Part shown: in pieces, positions 1 through 9,291 of the stretch
How the letters are laid out: the number at the start of each line of letters is the position of its first letter
How positions within the stretch are numbered: the first letter of the stretch is position 1
Assembly: GCA_023807065.1 (NCBI GenBank)
Contig: JAJJLU010003459.1
Coordinates: 1-64,000 of the forward strand
Source: Isotricha intestinalis
Taxonomy: Eukaryota > Ciliophora > Litostomatea > Vestibuliferida > Isotrichidae
Direction: 5' to 3'
Length of the DNA: 64,000 bases
Position numbers and translations under genes: made by a program
The notes under the pieces: model-generated
Seen by the model: the letters and a program-made list of their open reading frames with translations, nothing else
The model's database searches: none
Told to the model about the DNA's origin: nothing

Positions 1-274
1 AAATATTTTATTTATTATTATCTTTCATAAACAAAAAGAATATAAATATATATTTTCAAATAAATTTTTAAATCTATTTTTCTATAAAGTTCTAATAAAA
101 AGAAAATAACAATCCATTAGTTTATTTTTTTGGAAAACATCCAGTAAATTTTTTCTTAAAGATTTAAATTTTTAAAAAATTATAATCCTAAAAAATATAT
201 ATAATATTATTTTTATAAATTGTTAATATATATATTGATTTATATTTAATTCTTATTCTTATTTATCATAATTT

Positions 275-2554
275 TTATTTTTGTTGTTCATCATTTAAAT
301 CTATTCTTTCAATTTGAGAAAAACGAGTATTTTTATTTAATATTTCATCTTGATCTTTTTCTAAATCCATTAAATCTAAATTATTTTTTGAAAGATTTTG
401 TGGTATATTATAAAATATTTTAAAGTCTTCAAATATATAATTATTTTTTTTTTCTTTCTTTGATAAATTTATTAACTCTGAAACTGCTTTTTCATAATTT
501 TCATAATCTTCTAATAATTGACTTTTTAATATTTTATTATATATTAAATCTAAATTATTATTTAATTTTATTGAATCTATTTCAATAAAACCTTTTCTAG
601 GAGAAATAATATCAGAGAAATAATTTTTATAAATAGATTTTTCATTATTTTTTTTCATTTCCATTAACATTTTTTCATTAAATGAATTTTCAATTGTTAA
701 ACAATTAGTTTTTCTATCATAAAATAAAACCATTCTTTCACTAATATTTTTATAAGGATTATGTGTATTAGCTTTAATAATAATTTTATCAAGAGAAAAA
801 AATAAAATTTCATCTATTTTTGTTTGAAAAACATTAAACATATCATAACAAATACAAAGATTTTCATCTACAATTCTTTGTTTTGATAAAACATCAATTA
901 TTATTATTCTATTATGAGATGTTAATAATAAAATATATTTATCATAACAATTTAATAAAGTTATTTCTTCAAAATATAAATTTATTAATAATGGTGTATT
1001 TAATATAGAATAAACATTTAATGTAAAATTTGTATCAAAAAATGCAAAAAATAAAGTATTATTTGTAAAATATTTTATTAATCTATTTATAATTTTATGA
1101 GCATATATTATATTATTATTTGAATATAAGCATTCAATAAGAGAATAATTTTCAATTGAATTATTTTCCCATCTTAAAATAATATATTTATGATCTTTTG
1201 TTTTTAATTCTTTTATTGCTATTTCATTTGATTCATTTTCAATTACATGATACATTTGTTTTCTACATCTTAAACAAAATTGTGCAAAATTATCATTATT
1301 TTTAACATTATTTTCATAAGAAGAATTTATTATATCATTATTTTTATCATCAAATAAATTTTTATTTTTAGAAATTAAATTATTATTCATTTTTCTTTTA
1401 TTAAAACTATCTCCAAATTGATTTTTGGAATTTTGATTATTTATTTTAATATCAAATTCATTAAACATTATTGTATAAACACTTCCTGAACTATTAGAAA
1501 TAAAAATAGTTCCTCCACCAGAAGTCCATAAAATATTAGTAATATTACTTTCACTTAAATTATTAATTTCAATAAAAACTGAAAAATTATTTTGAAGAAC
1601 TTTCCATATAATTAAATTACCATTTCTATCTCCTGTTGCACATAATTGAAATTCTTCTTTTTTACCTTTTAAACTATATAAACAACTTGAAAATTTTGCT
1701 ATTAAAATTGGTGAATCATGTCCTATTAAAATTTGAGGATTATTTAAATTATCTAAGAAAATAATTCTTCCATGAATAACATTATTATTTTTAATATTAT
1801 GATGATCAACAGTAATAATAATTTTACCATCAGAACTCCAATCAATCTTCTTTTGAATAATATTACATTTATGTTTTAAAGTAATAAATTCTTCATAATC
1901 TTTAATATTAATAATTGAATTTGTATTTTTATTAAATTGAGAAATAATAACTCTTCCTTTATCACTCATAGAAACAAATCTTCCTGTTTCTTCAATAAAA
2001 GGATCTAAAACAATTGAATTAACAATATTATCATGAGAATTCATAATTGAAATAATTTCAAAAGAATTATTTGTAAAATCACATTTAAATATATATATAC
2101 TATTATCAAATCCAGAAACAAATAAATATGAATCATCAGGATAAAATTGCATATCTGTTATTTCACTTTTATTTTGTATTACTCTTACTCTTTCTGCAGA
2201 AAAATTTTGTTGATTTATTTTCCATATTACAATTGATTTATCTTGTGAACCTGAAAATAATAAATTATTATTCATTTTTGGAAATTGAAGACAAGTTATT
2301 TGTTCTGTATGAAAATCTAATATCATTTTTGGTATTTTTACATCATTTAATACATAATAATTTATATCTTCTTTTTCTTCAAGCGGGAAATCTTCTTTTG
2401 GTGTTGTATTATAATATATAAATAAATTTTGCAAGTTAAATATTGTTATTTGTTTATTTGAATCTCCAAATGCTATATATTGCTGATTTGAACTTGTTGA
2501 TATTGCATTTATTGAACTTGATGAATCTAAAGAATGATATTTTATTATTTTCAT
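275..2554 (-). CDS. HIRA: HIRA-like histone chaperone (WD40 protein)
   Basis: This 759-residue protein resembles HIRA/Hir1, the H3.3-H4 chaperone that works in replication-independent nucleosome assembly in the nucleus. The N-terminal half (about residues 1-375) is a WD40 propeller. It keeps HIRA-specific wording: a WSSDGK strand, a GH..P....KF strand, an insertion before CATGDRNGNLIIWK, and ILWTSGGG..F..SSGSV at the end. An Asn-rich linker follows at about 375-425. The C-terminal part (about 430-680) has the strand pattern of the Hira domain, including LLLTSHNRIIIIDVLSKQR. Length is shorter than human HIRA, mainly in the linker. There is one open frame with a TAA stop. The divergence is strong but the order of elements is right. 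Confidence 0.88.
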   Translation of the reverse strand: MKIIKYHSLDSSSSINAISTSSNQQYIAFGDSNKQITIFNLQNLFIYYNTTPKEDFPLEEKEDINYYVLNDVKIPKMILDFHTEQITCLQFPKMNNNLLFSGSQDKSIVIWKINQQNFSAERVRVIQNKSEITDMQFYPDDSYLFVSGFDNSIYIFKCDFTNNSFEIISIMNSHDNIVNSIVLDPFIEETGRFVSMSDKGRVIISQFNKNTNSIINIKDYEEFITLKHKCNIIQKKIDWSSDGKIIITVDHHNIKNNNVIHGRIIFLDNLNNPQILIGHDSPILIAKFSSCLYSLKGKKEEFQLCATGDRNGNLIIWKVLQNNFSVFIEINNLSESNITNILWTSGGGTIFISNSSGSVYTIMFNEFDIKINNQNSKNQFGDSFNKRKMNNNLISKNKNLFDDKNNDIINSSYENNVKNNDNFAQFCLRCRKQMYHVIENESNEIAIKELKTKDHKYIILRWENNSIENYSLIECLYSNNNIIYAHKIINRLIKYFTNNTLFFAFFDTNFTLNVYSILNTPLLINLYFEEITLLNCYDKYILLLTSHNRIIIIDVLSKQRIVDENLCICYDMFNVFQTKIDEILFFSLDKIIIKANTHNPYKNISERMVLFYDRKTNCLTIENSFNEKMLMEMKKNNEKSIYKNYFSDIISPRKGFIEIDSIKLNNNLDLIYNKILKSQLLEDYENYEKAVSELINLSKKEKKNNYIFEDFKIFYNIPQNLSKNNLDLMDLEKDQDEILNKNTRFSQIERIDLNDEQQK

Positions 2555-2869
2555 TATTAAAAATTTTTTTATTTTTTTTAGTCTTTTTTGTTAAATAAAA
2601 ATAAAAAATTATATATATTCTAAAAATATTTATTTTTTTTTATTATTTGTAGAAATTATTTTAATTGAATTTATTTTAAATAGATTCTTATTTTATGGAT
2701 TATAATAGATAATCAAGAAGAAGATTAAAAGAAATATTAAAATGATTAGAAGTAAACACTAAGATTACAAATTTTATATTTTAATTAATTTTTTGTCATT
2801 TAATTTTTTTTCATAAATCAATTTCATATTTATTAAATAGAAATATTTTTAAATAATAAAAACATTTGA
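2555..2869. other. AT-rich spacer between HIRA-like and VPS52-like genes
   Basis: Spacer between two minus-strand genes. It is almost pure A/T. A plus-strand stretch from about 2695 would read as a short Arg/Lys-rich peptide, but TAA and TGA interrupt it and no family is recognisable. I see no RNA gene here. Confidence 0.5.
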
Positions 2870-4918
2870 TTAATTATTTAGAGTTTTAGTAATATTATTT
2901 ATTTCAATCATTAATTTTTGAACACTAACAACAGTCATAAGTAAATCATCATTTTTAGATGTTCTTAATAAATCAACAAAAGAAGCATATCTATTTAATA
3001 ATTCACTTAAAAATTTTGTATAAGTTAATTTAGCATTTTCAGGATCTTTAATATTAGAATAAATATCTTTTTTAACTGTATTTAAAATATCTCTATATTT
3101 ATTATTAAAATGTTGGGCAGCAGATTTTAATTCATTTTTAGTTAATTTTTTAACTTCATTATCTAAAAATATTATATTTTGACCACTTGATTGATTATTT
3201 TTATTAATACATTTTTGTAAAATTTTATTTATTTCATCAAAATGTTTTTTTACTAATATATTTAAATAATTTTCTCTTTTATTATTTAAAACTTTATCAA
3301 AAGATTGAGGATCATTTTCTTCTTTCATTGCATCAAAATCATTTAATTTAACTAAAAGATAATATACATTATTAATAAAAAATATTGTAACCATTTCTTC
3401 TCTTTCATTATTATTACTAAATTTCATATTTTCAGTTAATTCATAAAAAAATTGATTAAATGAATTTTGAATTTCTTTTAATTTTGCAAATATCATTGGA
3501 GTATTTGTAGTTTGTTTACTTATTAAATTTATTATTGAAAGAAATTCTCCTAATTTATGAGTAACGCTATGAATTCCATTTGAAAATAATTTTGTATTTT
3601 TCATATTTACTTTAAATATTTGTTCACTTGTTAATTTGTAGATTTGATCAAATTTTGGCCAAAGTAATTTATTAATTTCATAGAAATAATAATCTAAATG
3701 ATTTAAATTTAATTTTTCCATTAATTTCTTTTGTTCAAAGTTAATTATTATCATGAAAGAAATTGCGAAATAATCATTATTTTTTCCTATTAAATTTTTT
3801 TGAATATATTCATAAATTGTATTAACTGAATTTTTATATATATTATTAAGATAAATTGCAGATTGTTGAATTCCCATATCAAAAAAATCATTAAAAAATA
3901 AAACTTCCCAAGTTATTAAATCCATTAAAAATTTATTTAAAGATTGGAAAATTTGTTCATAATAATAACTTTCTTTTTTACTAATTGCATATATTGGAAT
4001 AATAGATTCTTTTTCAATATTATTTATAGAATCTAATTTTCTTTTATTAACTAAATGAAAGAAATCTTTATTTAATTCTTCACTTGCAGTTAAAGAAAAT
4101 TTATCAATTTTATCATTTAATAATTTACTTAATTCATTACAATATTTTGTTGTAGAAGAAGAATAAATTTTTTCCATTAAAGAAACATATTTATTAATTA
4201 ATTCAGTATACATTGAAGGAGCATGTTTCTTAATAAAAATAACTAAACCTTTAAATTTTAAAAAAATATTTTTTTGAATAATTTGAATATTGGTTCCAGG
4301 TTTATTTAACATTAAAAAAGTATTTAATAAATGAGAATAAATTTTAGAACAAACTTTTGCTAAAGTTTTTCTTATTTCTGGAATTATTTCATTAATTGCT
4401 GTTGATTCAGGTAAATCTCCTCCTATAAATGTTTGTAATTTTTCTTCTAATTTATTTATTTTATTTACAAAATCATCATCTATATCTTTACTTATTATAT
4501 CATTTAAAAAATCCGGAGCTAAAATTATTGAATCTAATAATTTAAATAATTCTTCTTCAAATTCTTTTCTATTTTTTAATTTGGTTGAAATTTCTGTACT
4601 TTTTGTTTGAAGGATTTTCATATCATTATTTATTCCACTTAATTTATCTTTAAATGTTAATAGATTTGATTCTAATGTATTTAAAATTTCATCACTTTCT
4701 TCAAAATTTTTAAACATTTGCATAAATTCTTTATCATGAGTGGACAAACTTGAAATAATATCTGTTTCTAAAGAGCTTAAATCTTTATAAACTTTATTTC
4801 TATATTGGTCAAAATTCATATTTTGAATATTATCACTTTTTAATTTTTCAAAAAGAGCAAAATTCTCATTTTGAGAAATTTCAGGGAAATCATATTGAAT
4901 ATTATTTTCATTATCCAT
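2870..4918 (-). CDS. VPS52: VPS52, subunit of GARP/EARP tethering complex
   Basis: The 682-residue protein matches the Vps52/Sac2 family, a subunit of the GARP and EARP complexes that tether endosome-derived vesicles at the trans-Golgi network and recycling endosomes. The N-terminal coiled-coil region carries the family signature: a run spaced as SDEILNTLESNL, then LSGINNDMKILQTKS, then LKNRKEFEEEL. This is followed by the helical segment with NIQIIQKNIFLKFK and YVSLMEKIY. Length is close to animal VPS52 (about 720). The rest is helical and weakly conserved, as expected for the CATCHR fold. The start is the first ATG of the frame and the stop is TAA. Confidence 0.87.
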   Translation of the reverse strand: MDNENNIQYDFPEISQNENFALFEKLKSDNIQNMNFDQYRNKVYKDLSSLETDIISSLSTHDKEFMQMFKNFEESDEILNTLESNLLTFKDKLSGINNDMKILQTKSTEISTKLKNRKEFEEELFKLLDSIILAPDFLNDIISKDIDDDFVNKINKLEEKLQTFIGGDLPESTAINEIIPEIRKTLAKVCSKIYSHLLNTFLMLNKPGTNIQIIQKNIFLKFKGLVIFIKKHAPSMYTELINKYVSLMEKIYSSSTTKYCNELSKLLNDKIDKFSLTASEELNKDFFHLVNKRKLDSINNIEKESIIPIYAISKKESYYYEQIFQSLNKFLMDLITWEVLFFNDFFDMGIQQSAIYLNNIYKNSVNTIYEYIQKNLIGKNNDYFAISFMIIINFEQKKLMEKLNLNHLDYYFYEINKLLWPKFDQIYKLTSEQIFKVNMKNTKLFSNGIHSVTHKLGEFLSIINLISKQTTNTPMIFAKLKEIQNSFNQFFYELTENMKFSNNNEREEMVTIFFINNVYYLLVKLNDFDAMKEENDPQSFDKVLNNKRENYLNILVKKHFDEINKILQKCINKNNQSSGQNIIFLDNEVKKLTKNELKSAAQHFNNKYRDILNTVKKDIYSNIKDPENAKLTYTKFLSELLNRYASFVDLLRTSKNDDLLMTVVSVQKLMIEINNITKTLNN

Positions 4919-5461
4919 AACAAAAAAAAATAAAAAGTAAAAAAAAATATATATATATATTCAAACTAAAAATATATATTTAGTAAATAGATGAAGAAGA
5001 TGAATTATTATATTATATTTGATAATGAAATATTGGATTTCTTCATTTATTTAGTTTAATATTAAAATAATAACTCATTTAAAAATTATGTTTAGAAATC
5101 CTAATTATATTCCAATTCTATTTCAAGAAATAATAATTAGAAAAGATGAAGATTCCCAAAATTATCTTTATTCAATTGATATATATTAATAAAACAAATA
5201 AAAATAATATTCCTTATAATATAAGAATATCAAATCCTTTTTACTTTAATATATATGGGTGCAATTAAAATTATTATTCATTGTATATAAGTGTTTTTGT
5301 TGTTACTATTCTGGATGGAAACTCTTTTTAATAAACATAAAAGATATATTACTTTGGAAAAAATTAAAATTTATTTGAATTTAATAAAATATTTTATTTT
5401 AATTAATCTATAAAAAATAGTACTATATAATATAAATGATAAACAGTGAGAAAAATAGTTT
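4919..5461. other. AT-rich intergenic region with short non-conserved ORF
   Basis: About 540 nt upstream of VPS52 and downstream of the next minus-strand gene. A 32-codon plus-strand ORF near 5090-5190 precedes several TAA-interrupted coding-like fragments. The composition near 5250-5330 is a little less AT-biased than ordinary spacer. I cannot link any of it to a family, so it may be a decayed gene or plain spacer. Confidence 0.4.
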
Positions 5462-5920
5462 TTATAATTTAATTGAATATGAATAATCAAATAGATTCAT
5501 AAAAGTGTCAAATACTTGTCTTCTAATTTTATCATTTTTTATTGATTTGAATTTCAAGAAAAGTTCATTTGAAATTTTTTCATTTTCTGATAAAGAATTA
5601 TCATAAGCAGTCCAAAAATCATTGATATTATCATTTAAATCATAAGCAGGGTTAAGATTTATTTCATTTAAAAAATATGAAGTATTAGATGAACAACAAG
5701 TTGAATTTGAATGAAAATGATTAGGATTATATAAATATTTTTCATCATAAATATTTGAACTTTCTATATTTATTTTTGAATTATAAAATATGTTTCCTAT
5801 TAATATTGAATCATTTAAATTGTTTATAAATAGTTCTGCTATTTCATATTTATTTGGAGAATTAAACCATTCTGAATTTAATATATCATTAAAAAATTGA
5901 TTAGACTCTGATTTATACAT
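5462..5920 (-). CDS. Hypothetical Asn/Ser-rich protein
   Basis: A 152-residue open frame that I do not recognise. It has no signal peptide, membrane segment or clear repeat. Residues are mostly polar with many Asn, Asp, Ser and Tyr. A short Cys pair (TCCSS) lies near residue 76. The C-terminal 45 residues look helical and better conserved in style (ELFLKFKSIKND.IRRQVFDTFMNLFDY), which could be a short interaction helix. It is a plausible real gene because the frame is clean and its codon use matches the neighbours. Confidence 0.55.
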   Translation of the reverse strand: MYKSESNQFFNDILNSEWFNSPNKYEIAELFINNLNDSILIGNIFYNSKINIESSNIYDEKYLYNPNHFHSNSTCCSSNTSYFLNEINLNPAYDLNDNINDFWTAYDNSLSENEKISNELFLKFKSIKNDKIRRQVFDTFMNLFDYSYSIKL

Positions 5921-6368
5921 TTTTAATTAAAAAAGTGTGATATGATTTAAATATATTCCTCCTCGGAAATAGCGCAAAATTTTAAAGAAGAAAAAAAGAC
6001 AAAAAAAATAATTTCAATAAAAATATTTTTTATAATAAAATTTACTCTTTCTTCCCTAAAATGAATGAAAAAATTCTATCAATCAATTTAGGATAATATG
6101 GATCATTATATAATAGAATGAAGCCTAACTAAATAATTAAAATTATGCAATGGAAAGTTAGTTTTTAAAATGTGGACAAGATATTTCTTTTTTTAATTAA
6201 TTTTTGTCTTTTTAGTTATTAAATTTGTTATAAGAGTTTGTTTCATATTAAAATTAATTGTATTAAAAAATAATATAAAATAAATTTACAAACAAAATTG
6301 AAAGTTATTTTTTATTTATTTTATCAAAATATTATTCTAAATTTTTCAAATAATAATATATATATAAT
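5921..6368. other. AT-rich divergent intergenic region
   Basis: Spacer between divergently transcribed genes, so it should hold both promoters. Near 6060 a plus-strand ATG opens a short peptide that hits TAA after eleven codons. No RNA gene, repeat or conserved motif is visible. Confidence 0.5.
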
Positions 6369-7724
6369 ATGTATAAATTTCATTTTCTTTTAATTTTACT
6401 TATCATCAAATTGAATAATTTCAAAATTATTAAATTCCCATTTAAAAGAAAATTAAATACTAATTTAAATGAAAATAACTTAATTGAAAGCTTATATTTC
6501 AATGAAATATATACAGAAATTGAAGTAGGTGAACCTTCTGAAAAATTTAATATTTTTATTAAACTTCAACAATTTCCAACTTTTTTAATAACAGAAGATT
6601 ATTTAGAGGCAAAATCAAAAAAATTTAATCAAAATAAATCGAAAACTTTTGAATATATAGAACAAAACTCAAGTATAAATTATTATATTTTTGATTTTTA
6701 TCATGGTTTATTATCAAAAGATATATTTTATTTGAATAATAAAAAAATTAAAATAGAAAAATTAAAATTTATTTTAGCAAAAGATTTATCTCAAAATGCA
6801 ATAGAATATAGTGGAGAATTAGGTTTAAAATTACAATCTCATTATTCTTCTTTTAATAATACAATAAATATAATATATCAATTAAAAGAAAAAAAAATTA
6901 TAGATAAATTTTCTTTTTATTTAAAATATAATAAAGAAGATGAAGGAGAATTAATAATTGGAGATTATTTACATAATATTGATAATGGATTTAAAGAAAG
7001 TGAATTTATTTTCATTCAAATTCCAATTGTTTCAAATGTATTAAATTATGCTATGACTAATAATTTTGGTTATATTGAAAATGAAAAAATTATAAATTAT
7101 ACTTTCTTTATTTCTTTACAATTTGAATTTGGTTTAATTCAATCTATACCTGAATATTATTTTAAAATTAAAAAAAAATTTTTTGGGAATTTTCCTAATG
7201 AATGTTTAGAAAAAGAATTTAAAAAAGAAAATTTAAAAGATAAAACTTTCATTTACTTTGTTTGTTCTAAAAAAGTAGATTTAAAAAATTTTCCTAAATT
7301 AATTATTGAGAATTTAGAAATGAAATATAATTTAACATTTAATTATGAAGATTTATTTTTTAATTATAATGATAAAAATTATTTTTTCATTGTTTTTGAA
7401 AAACCTTTTAATTCATATCAAAATTGGATTTTTGGGAAACCTTTTTTTAAAAAATATTTAATACTTTTTGATGGTGATAAAAAACTAATTGGATTGTATA
7501 AAAATTATACAAAATCAATTAATATAAATTTTTTATGGATAATTATATTTATATTAGTTCTTATTTTAATTGGAGCTTTTATTTACATTAAATATTTATT
7601 ATCTTTGAATAAAAGAAAAATCAGAGCAAATGAATTAGAAGATAATTATGAATATTTACCTGAAAATATAGAAAAAAATAAAGAAGAAAAATTAATTAAA
7701 GGGATTTCAAAAATTAATATTTAA
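6369..7724 (+). CDS. Pepsin-like membrane protein lacking both catalytic Asp
   Basis: The 451-residue protein looks like a type I membrane protein of the pepsin-like (A1) fold. A hydrophobic signal peptide covers about residues 3-20. The first lobe starts with YFNEIYTEIEVGEPSEKFNIF, which matches the usual YYGEIsIGTPPQ.F.V strand. The expected DTG that follows is replaced by KLQQ. In the second lobe the strand before IPEYYF should carry DTG/DSG but reads LQFEFG. The end of the fold is typical: WIFGKPFFKKYLILFDGDKKLIGLYK. A membrane segment lies at about 388-413, then a 38-residue charged cytoplasmic tail. I infer a non-catalytic, perhaps ligand-binding, member of the family. Confidence 0.72.
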   Translation: MYKFHFLLILLIIKLNNFKIIKFPFKRKLNTNLNENNLIESLYFNEIYTEIEVGEPSEKFNIFIKLQQFPTFLITEDYLEAKSKKFNQNKSKTFEYIEQNSSINYYIFDFYHGLLSKDIFYLNNKKIKIEKLKFILAKDLSQNAIEYSGELGLKLQSHYSSFNNTINIIYQLKEKKIIDKFSFYLKYNKEDEGELIIGDYLHNIDNGFKESEFIFIQIPIVSNVLNYAMTNNFGYIENEKIINYTFFISLQFEFGLIQSIPEYYFKIKKKFFGNFPNECLEKEFKKENLKDKTFIYFVCSKKVDLKNFPKLIIENLEMKYNLTFNYEDLFFNYNDKNYFFIVFEKPFNSYQNWIFGKPFFKKYLILFDGDKKLIGLYKNYTKSININFLWIIIFILVLILIGAFIYIKYLLSLNKRKIRANELEDNYEYLPENIEKNKEEKLIKGISKINI

Positions 7725-8051
7725 TTTATTTTACGATAATATTTATACAATATTACTTTATTTTAATTAATTAATTTTACAATTTCAATATTGTAAAATC
7801 AATATTTAAATTTTCAATAAAGAAATAATATTTATTAAAAATGTTATATATTCAATTATTATTATTATATATTAATATTTAATAATATATTTAGTTTGTC
7901 ATTTTTTTTTGTTTTTATTCGTTACAATTTTTCATAAAATTTTTATAAACTAAATTTATTATTTTGTTTGTTAAAAAAATTAAATATTTAATTTACGGAA
8001 AAATAGAAAATAAAAGTATTTTTAAAATAATATTTAAATAAAATAAATAAA
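7725..8051. other. AT-rich convergent intergenic region
   Basis: Spacer between convergent genes, presumably holding both 3' ends. It is nearly all A/T with no ORF, repeat or RNA signal that I can support. Confidence 0.6.
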
Positions 8052-9233
8052 TTAATCACTGAAAGTCATATAACAAACGAAACTTTTCTCAATAAAAGTA
8101 GAAGAAATTCCAATATATTTTATTTGAGGATTTAAAATATCTTTTCTTTTCTTTCCATAATTATGTCCTGTATCATCAACAACCATTAAAATAAAACTAG
8201 TTTCAGGATCTTTAATAATATCTTTCCAATAACTTTTTATATTAATATTTTGACTTCGAAGTTCTTGAACTTTAATTTTTATATAATTTTTATCTTTAAT
8301 TTCTTCTGTTGTTGAAGGAAGAGGAATATTCATTTTAGGATTAAATTTTAATGGATTCATTGGTTGAGTTTCTTGTAATATTAATATTAATTCTTCAAAT
8401 GCTGATTGTCCTTTTGATAAAGCAACTTTTACTTTTGATTTATATATCAATCTATTCTTTTCATCTTTTATTATGTTTTCTTTTGATTTCTCTATTATAT
8501 TTATGTAACTTTGAGGATTTGTTCTTATTCTATTTATTTGTTCATATATATATCTACTAAAATCATCTTCGGGAATTATATCTTCTTCATCATTTTTTAT
8601 TTCCTTATTTTTTTGTGGAGTTTTTATTATACTTTTTAATGATTTTTTTTCACTTTTTTTCTCATCTGATTTTATACTTTTTTTTTCACTTTTTTTTTCT
8701 TCATTTTTTTCATTTTTTTTTTCTTCATTTTTTTCACTTTTTTTTTCTTCATTTTTTTCACTTTTTTTTTCATCATTTTTTTCACTTTTTTTTTCATCAT
8801 TTTTTTCACTTTTTTTTTCATAATTGATTAAATTAAGCATATTATTATTATTTTCATCATTATCATTTCCTTTAAATTCTTCTTCTACTTTTATTTCATT
8901 ATTATTTTTTTCATTATATTTAACGGAAGTTAAAACAAAATCAGAATCTTTGACATTATTTACATAATTATTATTAATTTCATTTTTATTAAGACCATTT
9001 ATAAAATTAATAGGAGTTTTAGAATTAGTTTCAATATCATTTAAATTTTCTATAGAGAAACGTGATTGAGTAGGAATTTCCTTTGGTTTATTATTTTTAA
9101 AAATATTACCATTTATTATTTCATTTGGTTCTCTAGTACTTGTTAATTGATTTTTATCTAAATCTTTTTCTGAGAGAATTTCATCTAATGGGTTTTCTTG
9201 TTTTGGCTTTTGACATTGACATTCACATCCCAT
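8052..9233 (-). CDS. CAP/SCP-domain-like protein with acylated N-terminus
   Basis: 393 residues. The N-terminus MGCECQCQ is a strong candidate for myristoylation at Gly2 plus palmitoylation at the three cysteines, which implies membrane anchoring. A long polar linker follows and contains about six copies of an 8-residue unit close to DEKKSEKN (about residues 140-190). The C-terminal 170 residues resemble the CAP (SCP/PR-1) domain. The first helix has QINRIRTNPQSYI, and the end has LMVVDDTGHNYGKKRKDIL followed by YIGISSTF, like the usual GHR.NI.NP....GI motif. CAP proteins are usually secreted, so a cytosolic lipid-anchored form is notable. The CAP call is moderate. Confidence 0.65.
   Translation of the reverse strand: MGCECQCQKPKQENPLDEILSEKDLDKNQLTSTREPNEIINGNIFKNNKPKEIPTQSRFSIENLNDIETNSKTPINFINGLNKNEINNNYVNNVKDSDFVLTSVKYNEKNNNEIKVEEEFKGNDNDENNNNMLNLINYEKKSEKNDEKKSEKNDEKKSEKNEEKKSEKNEEKKNEKNEEKKSEKKSIKSDEKKSEKKSLKSIIKTPQKNKEIKNDEEDIIPEDDFSRYIYEQINRIRTNPQSYINIIEKSKENIIKDEKNRLIYKSKVKVALSKGQSAFEELILILQETQPMNPLKFNPKMNIPLPSTTEEIKDKNYIKIKVQELRSQNINIKSYWKDIIKDPETSFILMVVDDTGHNYGKKRKDILNPQIKYIGISSTFIEKSFVCYMTFSD
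8650..8822 (-). repeat. 24-nt tandem repeat coding DEKKSEKN-like units
   Basis: In-frame minisatellite within the CAP-like gene. Units of 24 nt encode variants of D/E-E-K-K-S/N-E-K-N/K. Six adjacent copies are visible, and two further copies separated by a SIKS or SLKS spacer lie towards the C-terminus. Copy number is likely to vary between alleles. Confidence 0.85.
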
Positions 9234-9291
9234 TTTATTAAATTAATATATTTTATTTATTCTAATTTATTTAATAATATAAATATATATT

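Noticed and set aside
6060..6150. Tubulin-like start (MNEKILSINLG then TAA)
   Set aside because: The similarity covers under ten residues and nothing tubulin-like follows.
8615..8827. Plus-strand ORF rich in Phe and His
   Set aside because: It is the antisense reading of the Lys/Glu/Ser repeat in the CAP-like gene. Many other Leu/Phe/Ile-rich ORFs in the window are similar shadows.
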